Positions 1-6,914 of a stretch of 15,546 nt of DNA are shown piece after piece. The notes beneath the pieces were generated by a model. The model was not told where the DNA came from. It made no database searches and was given only the letters and a program-made list of their open reading frames with translations. Position 1 is the first letter of the stretch; each line of letters opens with the position of its first letter. Made by a program: the position numbers and the translations under genes. This DNA is from Methanobacteriaceae archaeon. GTDB taxonomy: Archaea > Methanobacteriota > Methanobacteria > Methanobacteriales > Methanobacteriaceae. The stretch is taken from assembly GCA_017883605.1 (NCBI GenBank), contig JADGNH010000032.1, forward strand, positions 1-15,546. The letters are read 5' to 3'.

Positions 1-1074
1 TTTCTGTCCCCCAGCTGTGTAAGTGATCATCACCCTTCCATAGGGATCTTGTTTAGTGCTGATCTGTTGATTTTGATAGAGTCGCCATGATTGGGTTGCT
101 GGACCTATAACATCTACTGCCAATGCTTGATCAGGAGTCTTTGCTCCATCAATTTGCGCCGTAAGCATCTGCTTTTGTGGATCTACTGTTAAGGCCCCTT
201 TATAGTAAGCATTAACTTCATTAATCTTTGCTGTTTTCGCTGTTTGAAGTGAATTTTGGTAGGGAGCGTAGACCAAAAAGTAGTAACCTGCTACAGCCAG
301 AACTATCAGTATTACTGAAAACACCGCTGCCCCTATCAAAGTTCTCCGGTCATCATCCGGAATTCTAGTGGGTATTCTTCTTCCAAATCCTGCAAATCCT
401 CCACCGGGCTTTTTATCCTTATCCTGGGGAGGTTTTAAATCAGGTCTTTTTTTAGGTCGGGGCTTAGGCATTGGTCTGGGTATTTTTTTCATTGGAGAAT
501 CTTCCTTAGGATCCTCAGAATCTTTAGGATCCTCAGAAGCTTTGTTATCTACCTCAGGGCCTTTAGCCTCTATTTTCTGAGAATTATCATTCGGTTTAAA
601 ATCCATCTCTTCTGGTTCAGGAACAATCTCCGGCTCATGCTCAGGAACAATCTCCGGCTCATGCTCAGGAACAATCTCCGGCTCATGCTCAGGAACAATC
701 TCTGGTTCGGGAATAATCCATTTCTGGTTGGGGTTCTTATCATCAACTTTAGAAATCAGAATATTCGGTTGAGAGGATTCGTCCTTTGGTTTAGAGATCT
801 TTTCATTCAGTTTAGAAAATATCCCTTTCGGCTTAGGAGCCTTATCATCGACTTTAGAAACCAGAATATTCGGTTGGGAGGCCTTATTCTTTGGTTGGGA
901 GGCCATACCCTTCGGTTGAGAACCCATACCCTTCGGTTGAGAACCCATACCCTTCGGTTTAGAAACCATATTCATGAGACGTCCGCCTAAATTTGAGCCG
1001 GAACTATTCTCATTCTTACGGAGACTGGGGGTTTTTTGATTTTTATCCTTTTTTCCTAATATCTTATCTAACAT
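1..1074 (-). CDS. Repeat-rich single-pass membrane protein, C-terminus cut by window edge
   Basis: An open frame runs leftward from an ATG at 1074-1072 to the window edge without a stop (358 codons seen). Residues 1 to about 240 are hydrophilic and low in complexity: repeats of SQPKGMG near residues 38-60, Lys/Pro-rich degenerate repeats, an EPEIVPEH repeat near 123-152, and a very basic stretch before the membrane. One hydrophobic segment, about residues 243-267 (IGAAVFSVILIVLAVAGYYF), follows. By the positive-inside rule the long N-terminal part should be cytoplasmic and the roughly 90 visible residues after it outside the membrane. The start overlaps the end of pssA by 11 bases, so it is probably the third gene of the asd-pssA operon. 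I do not recognise a family with certainty; a DUF515-type methanogen protein is a weak possibility from memory. The ribosome site before the ATG is poor. Confidence 0.75.
   Translation of the reverse strand, partial: MLDKILGKKDKNQKTPSLRKNENSSGSNLGGRLMNMVSKPKGMGSQPKGMGSQPKGMASQPKNKASQPNILVSKVDDKAPKPKGIFSKLNEKISKPKDESSQPNILISKVDDKNPNQKWIIPEPEIVPEHEPEIVPEHEPEIVPEHEPEIVPEPEEMDFKPNDNSQKIEAKGPEVDNKASEDPKDSEDPKEDSPMKKIPRPMPKPRPKKRPDLKPPQDKDKKPGGGFAGFGRRIPTRIPDDDRRTLIGAAVFSVILIVLAVAGYYFLVYAPYQNSLQTAKTAKINEVNAYYKGALTVDPQKQMLTAQIDGAKTPDQALAVDVIGPATQSWRLYQNQQISTKQDPYGRVMITYTAGGQK
619..706. repeat. 24-base in-frame tandem repeat (EPEIVPEH coding)
   Basis: Three perfect 24-base units (619-642, 643-666, 667-690) and a partial fourth (691-706) lie head to tail. 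The period is eight codons, so copy-number changes keep the frame of the truncated membrane protein. Read on the minus strand they encode acidic, proline-containing EPEIVPEH blocks. Confidence 0.95.
890..965. repeat. 21-base in-frame tandem repeat (SQPKGMG coding)
   Basis: The core TTCGGTTGAGAA recurs at 911 and 932, with a diverged copy at 953, giving a 21-base period that codes for seven-residue units SQPKGMG on the minus strand. More diverged units extend toward 720. Array edges are approximate. Confidence 0.9.
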
Positions 1075-1783
1075 TCGGACCACTTCTGAGGAGCTTGGCA
1101 TATAAATCCATAAAAGGCACTGCTATTAAGTAAATTAATGCAAAGATGAATAAAAGCTTTGCGGGAACATCTGCAATTGCAGAGGAAATATTTTGGGACA
1201 AAATTGTTAATATGATCAGTAAACCACCGCCTGCAACTATTTTGGCTCCCTTGAACTTAGGGTATGAAACTGTACTTATCATCAATATCGATACCACCAA
1301 CATTATAAGCAGTGCCAAGTCCACCCTGAACATACCGGAAAGATAGAATGATCCCAGTATCAGAGCAGTTGAAGGTATGGGCAACCCCACAAATTTACCT
1401 TCACCAACATCACTTGAATTTGTAAGTACGTTGAACCTTGCAAGTCTTATTATTCCACATATAACTATTAGGAGACCTACTACTATATTAATGTATGGGA
1501 TACTATAGGATATACTTGCTGTATACAAAAGCATTCCTGGTGCAACACCAAATGATATCACATCAGATAATGAGTCAATATTTTTTCCAAATCCAAACTC
1601 ATCAACTCTATTGGTCTTCCGAGCCATCCATCCATCCAAAAAATCAAATATCACAGCTACCAACAAAAATTTAGCTGCAAGCATCAAATTACCAGTTGTT
1701 ATTAGTATGATGGCTAAAAACCCAAAAGAAGCATTTAAAAGTGAAATTATATCCACATAAGACATGTAATATCTTATATTCAT
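1064..1783 (-). CDS. pssA: Archaetidylserine synthase (CDP-alcohol phosphatidyltransferase)
   Basis: Integral membrane enzyme that transfers serine onto CDP-archaeol (CDP-2,3-di-O-geranylgeranylglycerol in methanogens) to make archaetidylserine, releasing CMP. The 239-residue protein carries the CDP-alcohol phosphotransferase signature at about residues 50-74: DGWMAR, then KNIDSLSD with the Asp residues that hold the metal. Two more residues separate AR from the motif glycine than in the textbook DGx2ARx8Gx3Dx3D pattern. The following ISFGVAPGML matches PssA-type members rather than phosphatidylglycerol phosphate synthases. Several hydrophobic segments cover the rest. Start at ATG 1783 is supported by GGAG about seven bases upstream; a second Met lies six codons in. 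It follows asd by 51 bases and overlaps the next gene, so the three are probably co-transcribed, and Asd would use its product directly. Confidence 0.92.
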   Translation of the reverse strand: MNIRYYMSYVDIISLLNASFGFLAIILITTGNLMLAAKFLLVAVIFDFLDGWMARKTNRVDEFGFGKNIDSLSDVISFGVAPGMLLYTASISYSIPYINIVVGLLIVICGIIRLARFNVLTNSSDVGEGKFVGLPIPSTALILGSFYLSGMFRVDLALLIMLVVSILMISTVSYPKFKGAKIVAGGGLLIILTILSQNISSAIADVPAKLLFIFALIYLIAVPFMDLYAKLLRSGPNVR

Positions 1784-1834
1784 TTTTAAACTCCGATTAT
1801 TACTCTATTTTGTTTAAATCTCTCAGTTTATCGT

Positions 1835-2497
1835 CTATTCAATTACCTGAGCTATGATGGTTTCCCCTGCCTTGGGCTTCTCACCTTCTTTGACCTGTAA
1901 TCTAAATTTTTCACTGGGGATTATAATATCCACCCGGGATCCAAATTTTATCATCCCTAAACGGTCCCCTGTTTTGATCTTATCACCAACGTAGATGTAC
2001 TGCACAATTCGTCTCGCTACAAAACCGGCTATCTGTATAACTCCTACTTTTCCATATTCTGAATCTATTACTATTAAATTCTTTTCGTTTTCCTTCTGTA
2101 CATTACCTTTTGCAATCCTGAATTTCCCAGGATAATATTTGGTCTTCAACACCACTCCGGAAATAGGAACTCGATTAACATGCACATCAAATGGTGACAT
2201 GAAGGTACTTACCAGAATACCTTTTTTTCCCTTATCCAAAACATGTTCCATTAAGGGATCGTCATGTTCAACAGTTTTTATCATGTCAATTTTTCCCTTC
2301 AGTATCCTACCATCCGCTGGAGCCACTACTACCCCCTTCATGGAAGGTATTTTCCTTTCAGGATCCCGGAAAAACTGTAATAGTAAAGCAATAACTGTAA
2401 AGATGATGAAGCTCAGAAAAAAATAGCCAAATAAGAACGGTAAAACCGCCAGGGTTAATAATATACTTACTTTCTTTAAAGTTCCTTCCACAAACAT
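1835..2497 (-). CDS. asd: Archaetidylserine decarboxylase proenzyme
   Basis: Pyruvoyl-dependent decarboxylase, homologous to phosphatidylserine decarboxylase, that converts archaetidylserine to archaetidylethanolamine at the membrane. The N-terminus has two adjacent hydrophobic stretches (LLTLAVLPFLFGYFFLSF and the following residues), then FRDPERKIP. VAPADGRI and SPFDVHVNRVPISG are family hallmarks. Self-cleavage is expected within KFGSRVDI, between Gly and Ser187 (220-residue numbering), leaving a 34-residue alpha chain whose Ser becomes the pyruvoyl group. The length suits the short archaeal/bacterial PSD-A type. A GTG at 2506 is in frame and gives 223 residues; I prefer ATG 2497 (MFVEGTLKK) because the GTG has no visible ribosome site, though the site before ATG is also weak. 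First gene of the leftward lipid operon. Confidence 0.93.
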   Translation of the reverse strand: MFVEGTLKKVSILLTLAVLPFLFGYFFLSFIIFTVIALLLQFFRDPERKIPSMKGVVVAPADGRILKGKIDMIKTVEHDDPLMEHVLDKGKKGILVSTFMSPFDVHVNRVPISGVVLKTKYYPGKFRIAKGNVQKENEKNLIVIDSEYGKVGVIQIAGFVARRIVQYIYVGDKIKTGDRLGMIKFGSRVDIIIPSEKFRLQVKEGEKPKAGETIIAQVIE

Positions 2498-2599
2498 TAT
2501 GACCACTGATTGAACAATGTTTTAATATAATTGTTCACAATCAAATTATAATTTTCAAACCTTAAAAATCATTTAAATAAGGAAAATATGACTTTATAG

Positions 2600-2698
2600 A
2601 ATGTGTGGTAAAGAGATCTATAAAAGTTTATATAATGTAACAATCGCCATACATAATTAGAGTAATCAAATGCTACATATCTTAATGTCCCACACATT
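2600..2698. repeat. Widely spaced 9-base inverted repeat in divergent spacer
   Basis: AATGTGTGG at 2600-2608 is exactly complementary to CCACACATT at 2690-2698. The word ACTTTATA lies just before the first arm (2591) and just after the second (2699). The arms are 81 bases apart, so an RNA hairpin is less natural than two operator half-sites, but chance is possible in such AT-rich DNA. Confidence 0.4.
2627..2635 (+). promoter_or_regulatory. TATA-box-like element in divergent spacer
   Basis: TTTATATAA preceded by an A-rich BRE-like AAAAG is the best plus-strand archaeal TATA match in the spacer. It lies about 340 bases before the next start codon, so it would give a long leader or drive a small transcript near 2660. 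No downstream gene is clear. Confidence 0.3.
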
Positions 2699-2897
2699 AC
2701 TTTATATTTTAATATAATTCCATGAAAAAGTTTTTGTATTGAATGAAGTTTGTAATTGATAATATCGTTTGTATAATTTTTCATACTAATTAAAACACAT
2801 CTGATAAAACAACTTTAAGTTCATATATATTAATATGCTTAAATTCAATATAATGGGCTCATATAAAAACGTTGCAATTCAGATATTTATTATATCA

Positions 2898-2957
2898 AAA
2901 TATCACTAAAGAAAATAAAATAATCTAAATATCACTCTAAATAAAGTAAAATAATCT
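2898..2957. repeat. Imperfect ~30-base tandem duplication before the unknown gene
   Basis: Two adjacent units, 2898-2926 and 2927-2957, each begin AAATATCACT and end with TAAAATAATCTA. They differ by small insertions and substitutions. The array ends 16 bases before the start codon at 2974, so it overlaps the expected core-promoter zone. Confidence 0.85.
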
Positions 2958-2973
2958 AAAGAAGTGTCTACTA

Positions 2974-3603
2974 ATGATAGAGAATAAAATAAAAACTTTG
3001 AGAAAAGCTGCAAAAGTTTCCACGATGCAGGACTCAGACAAGATCTGGTGCGTAATTGCTGGCAATGAGCATATGATCAACAATTTAGCATATGCCGCAA
3101 TATTGGACAAAGAAAGGGTCAAAATCTTGTGCAGAGAACATATAACCACCAAGGAATCTTTTGTAACCAAAAAATTTGATTTTATAATGCTTTACGGAGA
3201 AATGAACAAAATTAGAGATCTAAGTTTGATGTGCAAAGAAGAAGGCGGTGCATATCTCAAGATAGCTCCCTATTATGTTAATAACGAAAGCAATCTCATG
3301 TTAACGGTTGGTCCAGAGAATCAAATAAAGAAATTCATGGGAGACTGTGAAAAAAGTAGAGTTAAACTTTCGTTTTTACTGGAAGACAAAACAACAGGAT
3401 TCATAGAAACGGACGTTTACATAACCAACAAATTACCTTCCTTTGTCCGAAATACCCTTGATCCCTTATTCAAAATGGCTGATGTGGCTCTATCCACAGT
3501 TCTTATATCGGCTGATGAGAAGTATATAGGTGAGATAAAAAAAATCGCTAAATTAAACAAAATATTTGTAATAGAGTTTGATAAAATATTAAAGGAGGAT
3601 TAA
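2974..3603 (+). CDS. Unknown protein co-transcribed with mreB
   Basis: I do not recognise this 209-residue soluble protein. It has no signal peptide and no membrane segment. Residues 23-45 (KIWCVIAGNEHMINNLAYAA) look like a beta strand followed by a helix, and the rest alternates strand- and helix-like stretches, suggesting an alpha/beta fold; there is no P-loop or cysteine cluster. Cys residues are scattered. Its last codons contain the GGAGGAT ribosome site of mreB, and only one base separates its stop from the mreB start, so the two are very likely translated together. That context suggests a role alongside the actin filament system, for example as regulator or adaptor, but this is inference. 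The start ATG lacks a strong Shine-Dalgarno site, which suits a promoter-proximal first gene. Confidence 0.85.
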   Translation: MIENKIKTLRKAAKVSTMQDSDKIWCVIAGNEHMINNLAYAAILDKERVKILCREHITTKESFVTKKFDFIMLYGEMNKIRDLSLMCKEEGGAYLKIAPYYVNNESNLMLTVGPENQIKKFMGDCEKSRVKLSFLLEDKTTGFIETDVYITNKLPSFVRNTLDPLFKMADVALSTVLISADEKYIGEIKKIAKLNKIFVIEFDKILKED

Positions 3604-3604
3604 A

Positions 3605-4678
3605 ATGAACATTTTTGGAAGAAAAGATGATGAAGAAGATAACAAGAAAAAAGGCTTAACCCACACATTGGGAATTGATTTGGGAACTCTTAACACTGTT
3701 GTGGCAAAACCTTCCGGAGATAAATTCGATTTATATAAAATTCCATCTGTAGTGGCAGTTAAAAAAGAAGAACCATCCTACGTATTAGCAGTAGGTGAAG
3801 AAGCAAAAGCCATGCTGGGAAGGACTCCTGAAGACATTATAGCAGTTAGACCTTTAAGACAAGGAGTTATAGAAAGTATATCACAGGCAGAAGCCCTTCT
3901 AGTTTACGCTATGGAACAGGGATCAGGCGAATCCATGGAAAGCATGGATCGTATAGTCATCGGCATTCCTGGAGATGCCTCAGAAGTTGAAAAACGAGCA
4001 GTAGAAGAAATAGGCAGGAAAGCGGGTGCAAGTTATGTTTTAGTAATCAGTGAAGGATTGGCCGCTGCCATTGGTGTAGGACTGCCAATAGCCGATGCCT
4101 CAGGAACCATGGTCCTGGATCTGGGTGCAGGATCCAGTGATATAGTGGTTATATCTCTAGGTGGAATCACCGATATCGAAACCATCAGAAATGGTGGAGA
4201 CAACATAGATGACAACATAGTGGAGAAAGCAAAGGAAATATACAACGTCGAAATAGGGTTACACGAAGCAGAGAAGGCTAAAATAGACGTGGGCATGGTC
4301 CACTCCCAAAGTGATACAAAACCTATCAGTACTACCGTTATCGGGAAGTCAATGGAAACCAATAAACCTAAAAAGGTGGATATTGATTCAAATATGGTGG
4401 CAGACGCTGCTGAACCGATAGTAGTAAATTTAATTGAAGCCTTGTCCCATATTTTAGAGAGGATGTCTCCTGAACTTATATCCGGAATATACAACAGGAC
4501 CATAGTTGTGGGTGGTACATCCCAACTTAAAGGACTTAAAGAAAGGATATTTGAAGAAGTTGGTGTCCCTGTAGAGATCTCAGATGATCCAATGACCGTA
4601 GTAGCCAAAGGAGCCGCTATAGTGGCTGCAGAACCCAGGGCACTGGAACCAGAAGTCAGACTAAAGGCTATGAAATAG
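3605..4678 (+). CDS. mreB: MreB-family actin homologue (rod-shape determination)
   Basis: Bacterial-type actin ATPase that polymerises under the membrane and guides wall growth in rod-shaped cells. The 357-residue length is close to bacterial MreB. Nucleotide-binding motifs are in place: phosphate 1 at residues 23-31 (GIDLGTLNT), the MreB-typical AVGEEAKAMLGRTPEDI and RPLRQGVI, phosphate 2 LDLGAGSSDIVV, and the adenosine motif TIVVGGTSQLKGL near the C-terminus. It begins with a charged tail (RKDDEEDNKKKG) after a short hydrophobic MNIF, which differs from the amphipathic membrane helix of Gram-negative MreB. A strong ribosome site GGAGGAT (3594-3600) sits inside the end of the preceding gene. 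Among archaea this form is characteristic of pseudomurein-walled methanogens, unlike crenactin. No mreC or mreD is present in the window. Confidence 0.93.
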   Translation: MNIFGRKDDEEDNKKKGLTHTLGIDLGTLNTVVAKPSGDKFDLYKIPSVVAVKKEEPSYVLAVGEEAKAMLGRTPEDIIAVRPLRQGVIESISQAEALLVYAMEQGSGESMESMDRIVIGIPGDASEVEKRAVEEIGRKAGASYVLVISEGLAAAIGVGLPIADASGTMVLDLGAGSSDIVVISLGGITDIETIRNGGDNIDDNIVEKAKEIYNVEIGLHEAEKAKIDVGMVHSQSDTKPISTTVIGKSMETNKPKKVDIDSNMVADAAEPIVVNLIEALSHILERMSPELISGIYNRTIVVGGTSQLKGLKERIFEEVGVPVEISDDPMTVVAKGAAIVAAEPRALEPEVRLKAMK

Positions 4679-4705
4679 ATTTTAAAACCAAATCATAAAT
4701 TTAGA

Positions 4706-4751
4706 CCAATTTAAATCCCATCCAAATGAACCAAATTTAATCCCATCCAAA
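4706..4751. repeat. 21-base direct repeat between mreB and rnhB
   Basis: Two near-identical 21-base copies (4706-4726 and 4731-4751, period 25) share CCAA, an AT-rich core and CCCATCCAAA. Together they fill most of the mreB-rnhB spacer and end at the base before the in-frame TTG at 4753. Confidence 0.85.
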
Positions 4752-4779
4752 ATTGACGCCTATTAGATCTAAAAAGGAT

Positions 4780-5391
4780 ATGAAACTAGTTGGAATAGAT
4801 GAAGCAGGTAGAGGATCAGTTATAGGTCCTCTAGTAGTGTGCGGAGTGGCATTAGAGCAGGATAGGCTTAAATATTTGGAAAGATTAGGATTAAAGGACT
4901 CAAAAAAGATTTCTCCTAAAAGAAGAATAGTTCTCTCCAGAAAAATAAGGAAAATCGCTGACCATCACCTGGTAAAGATTTCTGCACGGGATATAGATCT
5001 TTTAAGATCCAAAGACGTTAATCTCAACCAGATAGAGAAGATCGCTTTTCGAAAAATTATTGGAGATTCAGATCCTGATATATCAATTATAGACTGCATA
5101 GACGTGAAACCAGAGAGGTTAAAAGGAGAAATAGAAAGTTTTTCCTCCAAAATGGAAGTAGTGGCCGAACATAAAGCAGAGGATAAATATGCTGTGGTGG
5201 CCGCGGCATCCATTGTGGCCAAGGTAGAAAGAGATTCAGAAATAGCAAAGATAAGAAAAGATTTTAAAACTATCGGATCCGGCTACCCCAGTGACCCTAA
5301 AACCATTAAATTTCTAAAAAACATCCCCTTCGAAGATTTACCCCCATTTGTACGCAGGTCATGGTCCACCGTAAAGAGAACCAGAGAGTAA
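4780..5391 (+). CDS. rnhB: Ribonuclease HII
   Basis: Endonuclease that cuts the RNA strand of RNA/DNA hybrids and removes single ribonucleotides from DNA. The DEDD metal site is visible: D7 and E8 in GIDEAGRG, D105 in IIDCIDV, and D135 in AEDKY, followed by AAASIVAKVERD. With ATG 4780 the protein has 203 residues and begins MKLVGIDEAGRG, as archaeal RNase HII does; the in-frame TTG at 4753 would add nine residues not typical of the family and has no ribosome site. AGGA lies almost directly before the ATG, closer than usual. The residue after GRG is Ser13 where I expect Pro in most homologues (GRGPVIGP). The 3' end enters a tandem repeat array. Confidence 0.93.
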   Translation: MKLVGIDEAGRGSVIGPLVVCGVALEQDRLKYLERLGLKDSKKISPKRRIVLSRKIRKIADHHLVKISARDIDLLRSKDVNLNQIEKIAFRKIIGDSDPDISIIDCIDVKPERLKGEIESFSSKMEVVAEHKAEDKYAVVAAASIVAKVERDSEIAKIRKDFKTIGSGYPSDPKTIKFLKNIPFEDLPPFVRRSWSTVKRTRE

Positions 5392-5484
5392 TGCCCACTT
5401 AAGCATAGAATAGTACCCACCACGACAGAGATAGTACCCACCACAGGTAGAGAATAATGCCCACCGTAAGAGAACTCGAGGATA
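5365..5484. repeat. Tandem array, ~22-base period, running from rnhB end to exbB ribosome site
   Basis: Core decamers TAATGCCCAC or TAGTACCCAC start at 5389, 5411, 5432 and 5455, spaced 22, 21 and 23 bases, each preceded by a purine-rich GAGA/GAA word. The first overlaps the rnhB stop codon. The coding sequence just upstream (CCACCGTAAAGAGAACCAGAG from 5366) resembles the last unit (CCACCGTAAGAGAACTCGAG from 5461), so the array probably arose by duplication of the rnhB 3' end. It covers the whole spacer. Confidence 0.9.
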
Positions 5485-5487
5485 ATA

Positions 5488-6330
5488 ATGATATACGAAC
5501 TTTTTAGCAGTTTTTTCGCGACCATAATAGAGATGTTCAAAAGCGGGGGCATCATAACCTATGTAATAACTATAATCGGTGTATATGGAGTTATATATTC
5601 TCTGGAGAAGATATATTACCTGCGTAAAATATCCAGGGTGGGTCTGCCCCAGATCATGGGCGATGTAAATCTGTCCATGGAAAGGGGAGGATCCCTGGAG
5701 GCTCTAAGGTCCATAGGCAAGTACCAGAACCCCCTATCAAAGATAGTTTCAGAGGCCCTTAAAATTGGTTACAGAAACAAGAGCGAAGTTGAAGATGCCA
5801 TGGAAAGAGTTTTTATTGTGGAAATGGGAATCATGACCAAGGGTATGGATGCTATAAGAACCATAATAGAATTGGCCCCGCTTCTAGGATTAATAGGGAC
5901 CGTTTTAGGTATGTGGTATACCTTTAAGGCGCTGGGAGTTAACGCCAACCCCACCGCCATGGCAGAGGGTATCTACATCGCCCTTATAACAACTATAGCC
6001 GGTCTTACCGTTGCTATAATTATTCTTCCCCTATATTCTTACATTAACGGTAGAATAGAGGGTGAACTGGATAAAATAGAGATCGCCAAAAAGATGACTA
6101 ACTGGAGAACCGCTGATATGCGGATAAAAGCTTATACTGATCCACAAAAGGCTCTTAAAGCTTTGAAAGAATCCCATGGAGTTGTAGAGGCTCGGGAGAT
6201 TTATAATGACGGCTCAGCCAATATGTGGGTTTCTATAAATCCTAACACCTTAGATAAAAGCATTAAAAATATTATAAGAGAAAAATGCAATGCAGATGCA
6301 GAAATCATTGAAAGTAAACTGAGACAATAA
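5488..6330 (+). CDS. MotA/TolQ/ExbB-family ion channel protein
   Basis: Membrane protein of the ExbB/TolQ/MotA family, which forms the pentameric stator around an ExbD/TolR dimer and converts ion flow into mechanical work. Three membrane segments are seen: about residues 20-45, 124-150 (with APLLGLIGTVLGM, the family hallmark) and 161-187 (ALITTIAGLTVAI, lining the channel). A cytoplasmic loop of about 75 residues lies between the first two. After the third segment there are about 93 hydrophilic residues, longer than in typical ExbB, with a mixed-charge alpha/beta-looking end; I do not recognise this extension. The start ATG follows GAGGAT at a good distance. The ExbD-like gene 191 bases downstream is the evident partner. 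What it drives in an archaeon without an outer membrane is unknown; wall-related work or substrate uptake are guesses. Confidence 0.88.
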   Translation: MIYELFSSFFATIIEMFKSGGIITYVITIIGVYGVIYSLEKIYYLRKISRVGLPQIMGDVNLSMERGGSLEALRSIGKYQNPLSKIVSEALKIGYRNKSEVEDAMERVFIVEMGIMTKGMDAIRTIIELAPLLGLIGTVLGMWYTFKALGVNANPTAMAEGIYIALITTIAGLTVAIIILPLYSYINGRIEGELDKIEIAKKMTNWRTADMRIKAYTDPQKALKALKESHGVVEAREIYNDGSANMWVSINPNTLDKSIKNIIREKCNADAEIIESKLRQ

Positions 6331-6418
6331 ATCAGGATAACAAATAGAATTTTTGAATGAATTCAGCTAATTATCCTTTAACAAAAATTTATCCTATATT
6401 AAATTTCTTATGAAAAAA

Positions 6419-6494
6419 AAATTAAAGTAAATTCTTAAAATTTAAAAAGTAATTCTTAAAAAATTAAAGTAAATTCTAAAATTTTAAAAATAAA
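6419..6494. repeat. A/T-rich phased repeat before exbD-like gene
   Basis: A 17-base word (AAATTAAAGTAAATTCT) occurs at 6419-6435 and 6461-6477, with a half copy between them, so the core AAAGTAA starts at 6424, 6446 and 6466 and a diverged form AAATAAA lies at about 6488. Spacings are 20-22 bases. Repeated A-tracts make the DNA likely to be curved. The array ends about 30 bases before the start codon at 6522. Confidence 0.75.
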
Positions 6495-6521
6495 TACTAA
6501 AATAATCATAGGAACTTTAAA

Positions 6522-6914
6522 ATGCCCATAGACACTAAAAGGTACCGGAACAAATTACGTTCAAACCAGGCCAGAGTTAATTTAGTTCCCCTTATAGACG
6601 TTATTTTTACCATTCTCATATTCTTAATGGTTACCACCAGTTTTCAGGCGGTTGCTCAGACCAGCGCCTCAGGCAAACCCGAGATGACACAAAGTAGCGG
6701 TCCATCTGAATACTATCTTATACCAGTGGCGGGTCTTAAAACAGTGACCGTGAACGGTCAGGATATGTCCAGCTATATTAGAAACAGTGCCATAGCTGTT
6801 CACACTACAGTTATAGATGAGGGAGAGATAATAATAAGATCAAAAGAGGGGGCCATAATCATCACCACCCCCGCCGGAATGTCCCCAGAAAAGGCTGTGA
6901 GCACTCCCAGCTAG
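6522..6914 (+). CDS. ExbD/TolR-family protein
   Basis: Single-pass partner of the ExbB-like protein. The pattern is standard for the family: a basic cytoplasmic N-terminus (residues 1-18), then VNLVPLIDVIFTILIFLMVT with the ion-carrying Asp26 at the start of the membrane helix, then an extracytoplasmic domain of about 85 residues. That domain contains TSASGKPEMTQSSG, a flexible linker, and YYLIPVAGLKTVTVNG onward, a region only loosely like the ExbD fold. At 130 residues it is near family length. AGGA about ten bases before the ATG may be the ribosome site. The stop codon sits inside a 17-base tandem duplication. Neither TonB nor Tol/Pal partners are seen nearby. Confidence 0.85.
   Translation: MPIDTKRYRNKLRSNQARVNLVPLIDVIFTILIFLMVTTSFQAVAQTSASGKPEMTQSSGPSEYYLIPVAGLKTVTVNGQDMSSYIRNSAIAVHTTVIDEGEIIIRSKEGAIIITTPAGMSPEKAVSTPS

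Larger units (their letters stand above)
2507..2973. other. Divergent AT-rich spacer between asd and the unknown gene
   Basis: This 467-base spacer holds no convincing gene. A 71-codon minus-strand frame (2569-2784) is present but lacks a ribosome site and has no recognisable composition. The spacer should contain the promoters of both divergent operons. Visible elements are a plus-strand TATA-like TTTATATAA at 2627-2635, an exact 9-base inverted repeat AATGTGTGG (2600-2608) / CCACACATT (2690-2698), and a tandem duplication at 2898-2957. Confidence 0.7.

Noticed and set aside
637..990. Plus-strand frame with LRLMLRNN repeats
   Set aside because: It is the opposite strand of the repeat-rich membrane protein, whose frame is longer and fits the operon.
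2569..2784. 71-codon minus-strand frame in the divergent spacer
   Set aside because: No ribosome site before its ATG, composition follows the AT-rich spacer, and no recognisable motif.
4033..4608. 191-codon minus-strand frame
   Set aside because: Lies wholly opposite mreB, whose motifs are unmistakable; no ribosome site or family resemblance.
4753..4779. TTG 4753 as rnhB start
   Set aside because: Adds nine residues not expected in the family and has no ribosome site; ATG 4780 begins the conserved MKLVGIDEAGRG.
5365..5484. CRISPR array
   Set aside because: Unique parts between the repeats are only about 11-13 bases and are themselves repeated; no cas genes nearby.
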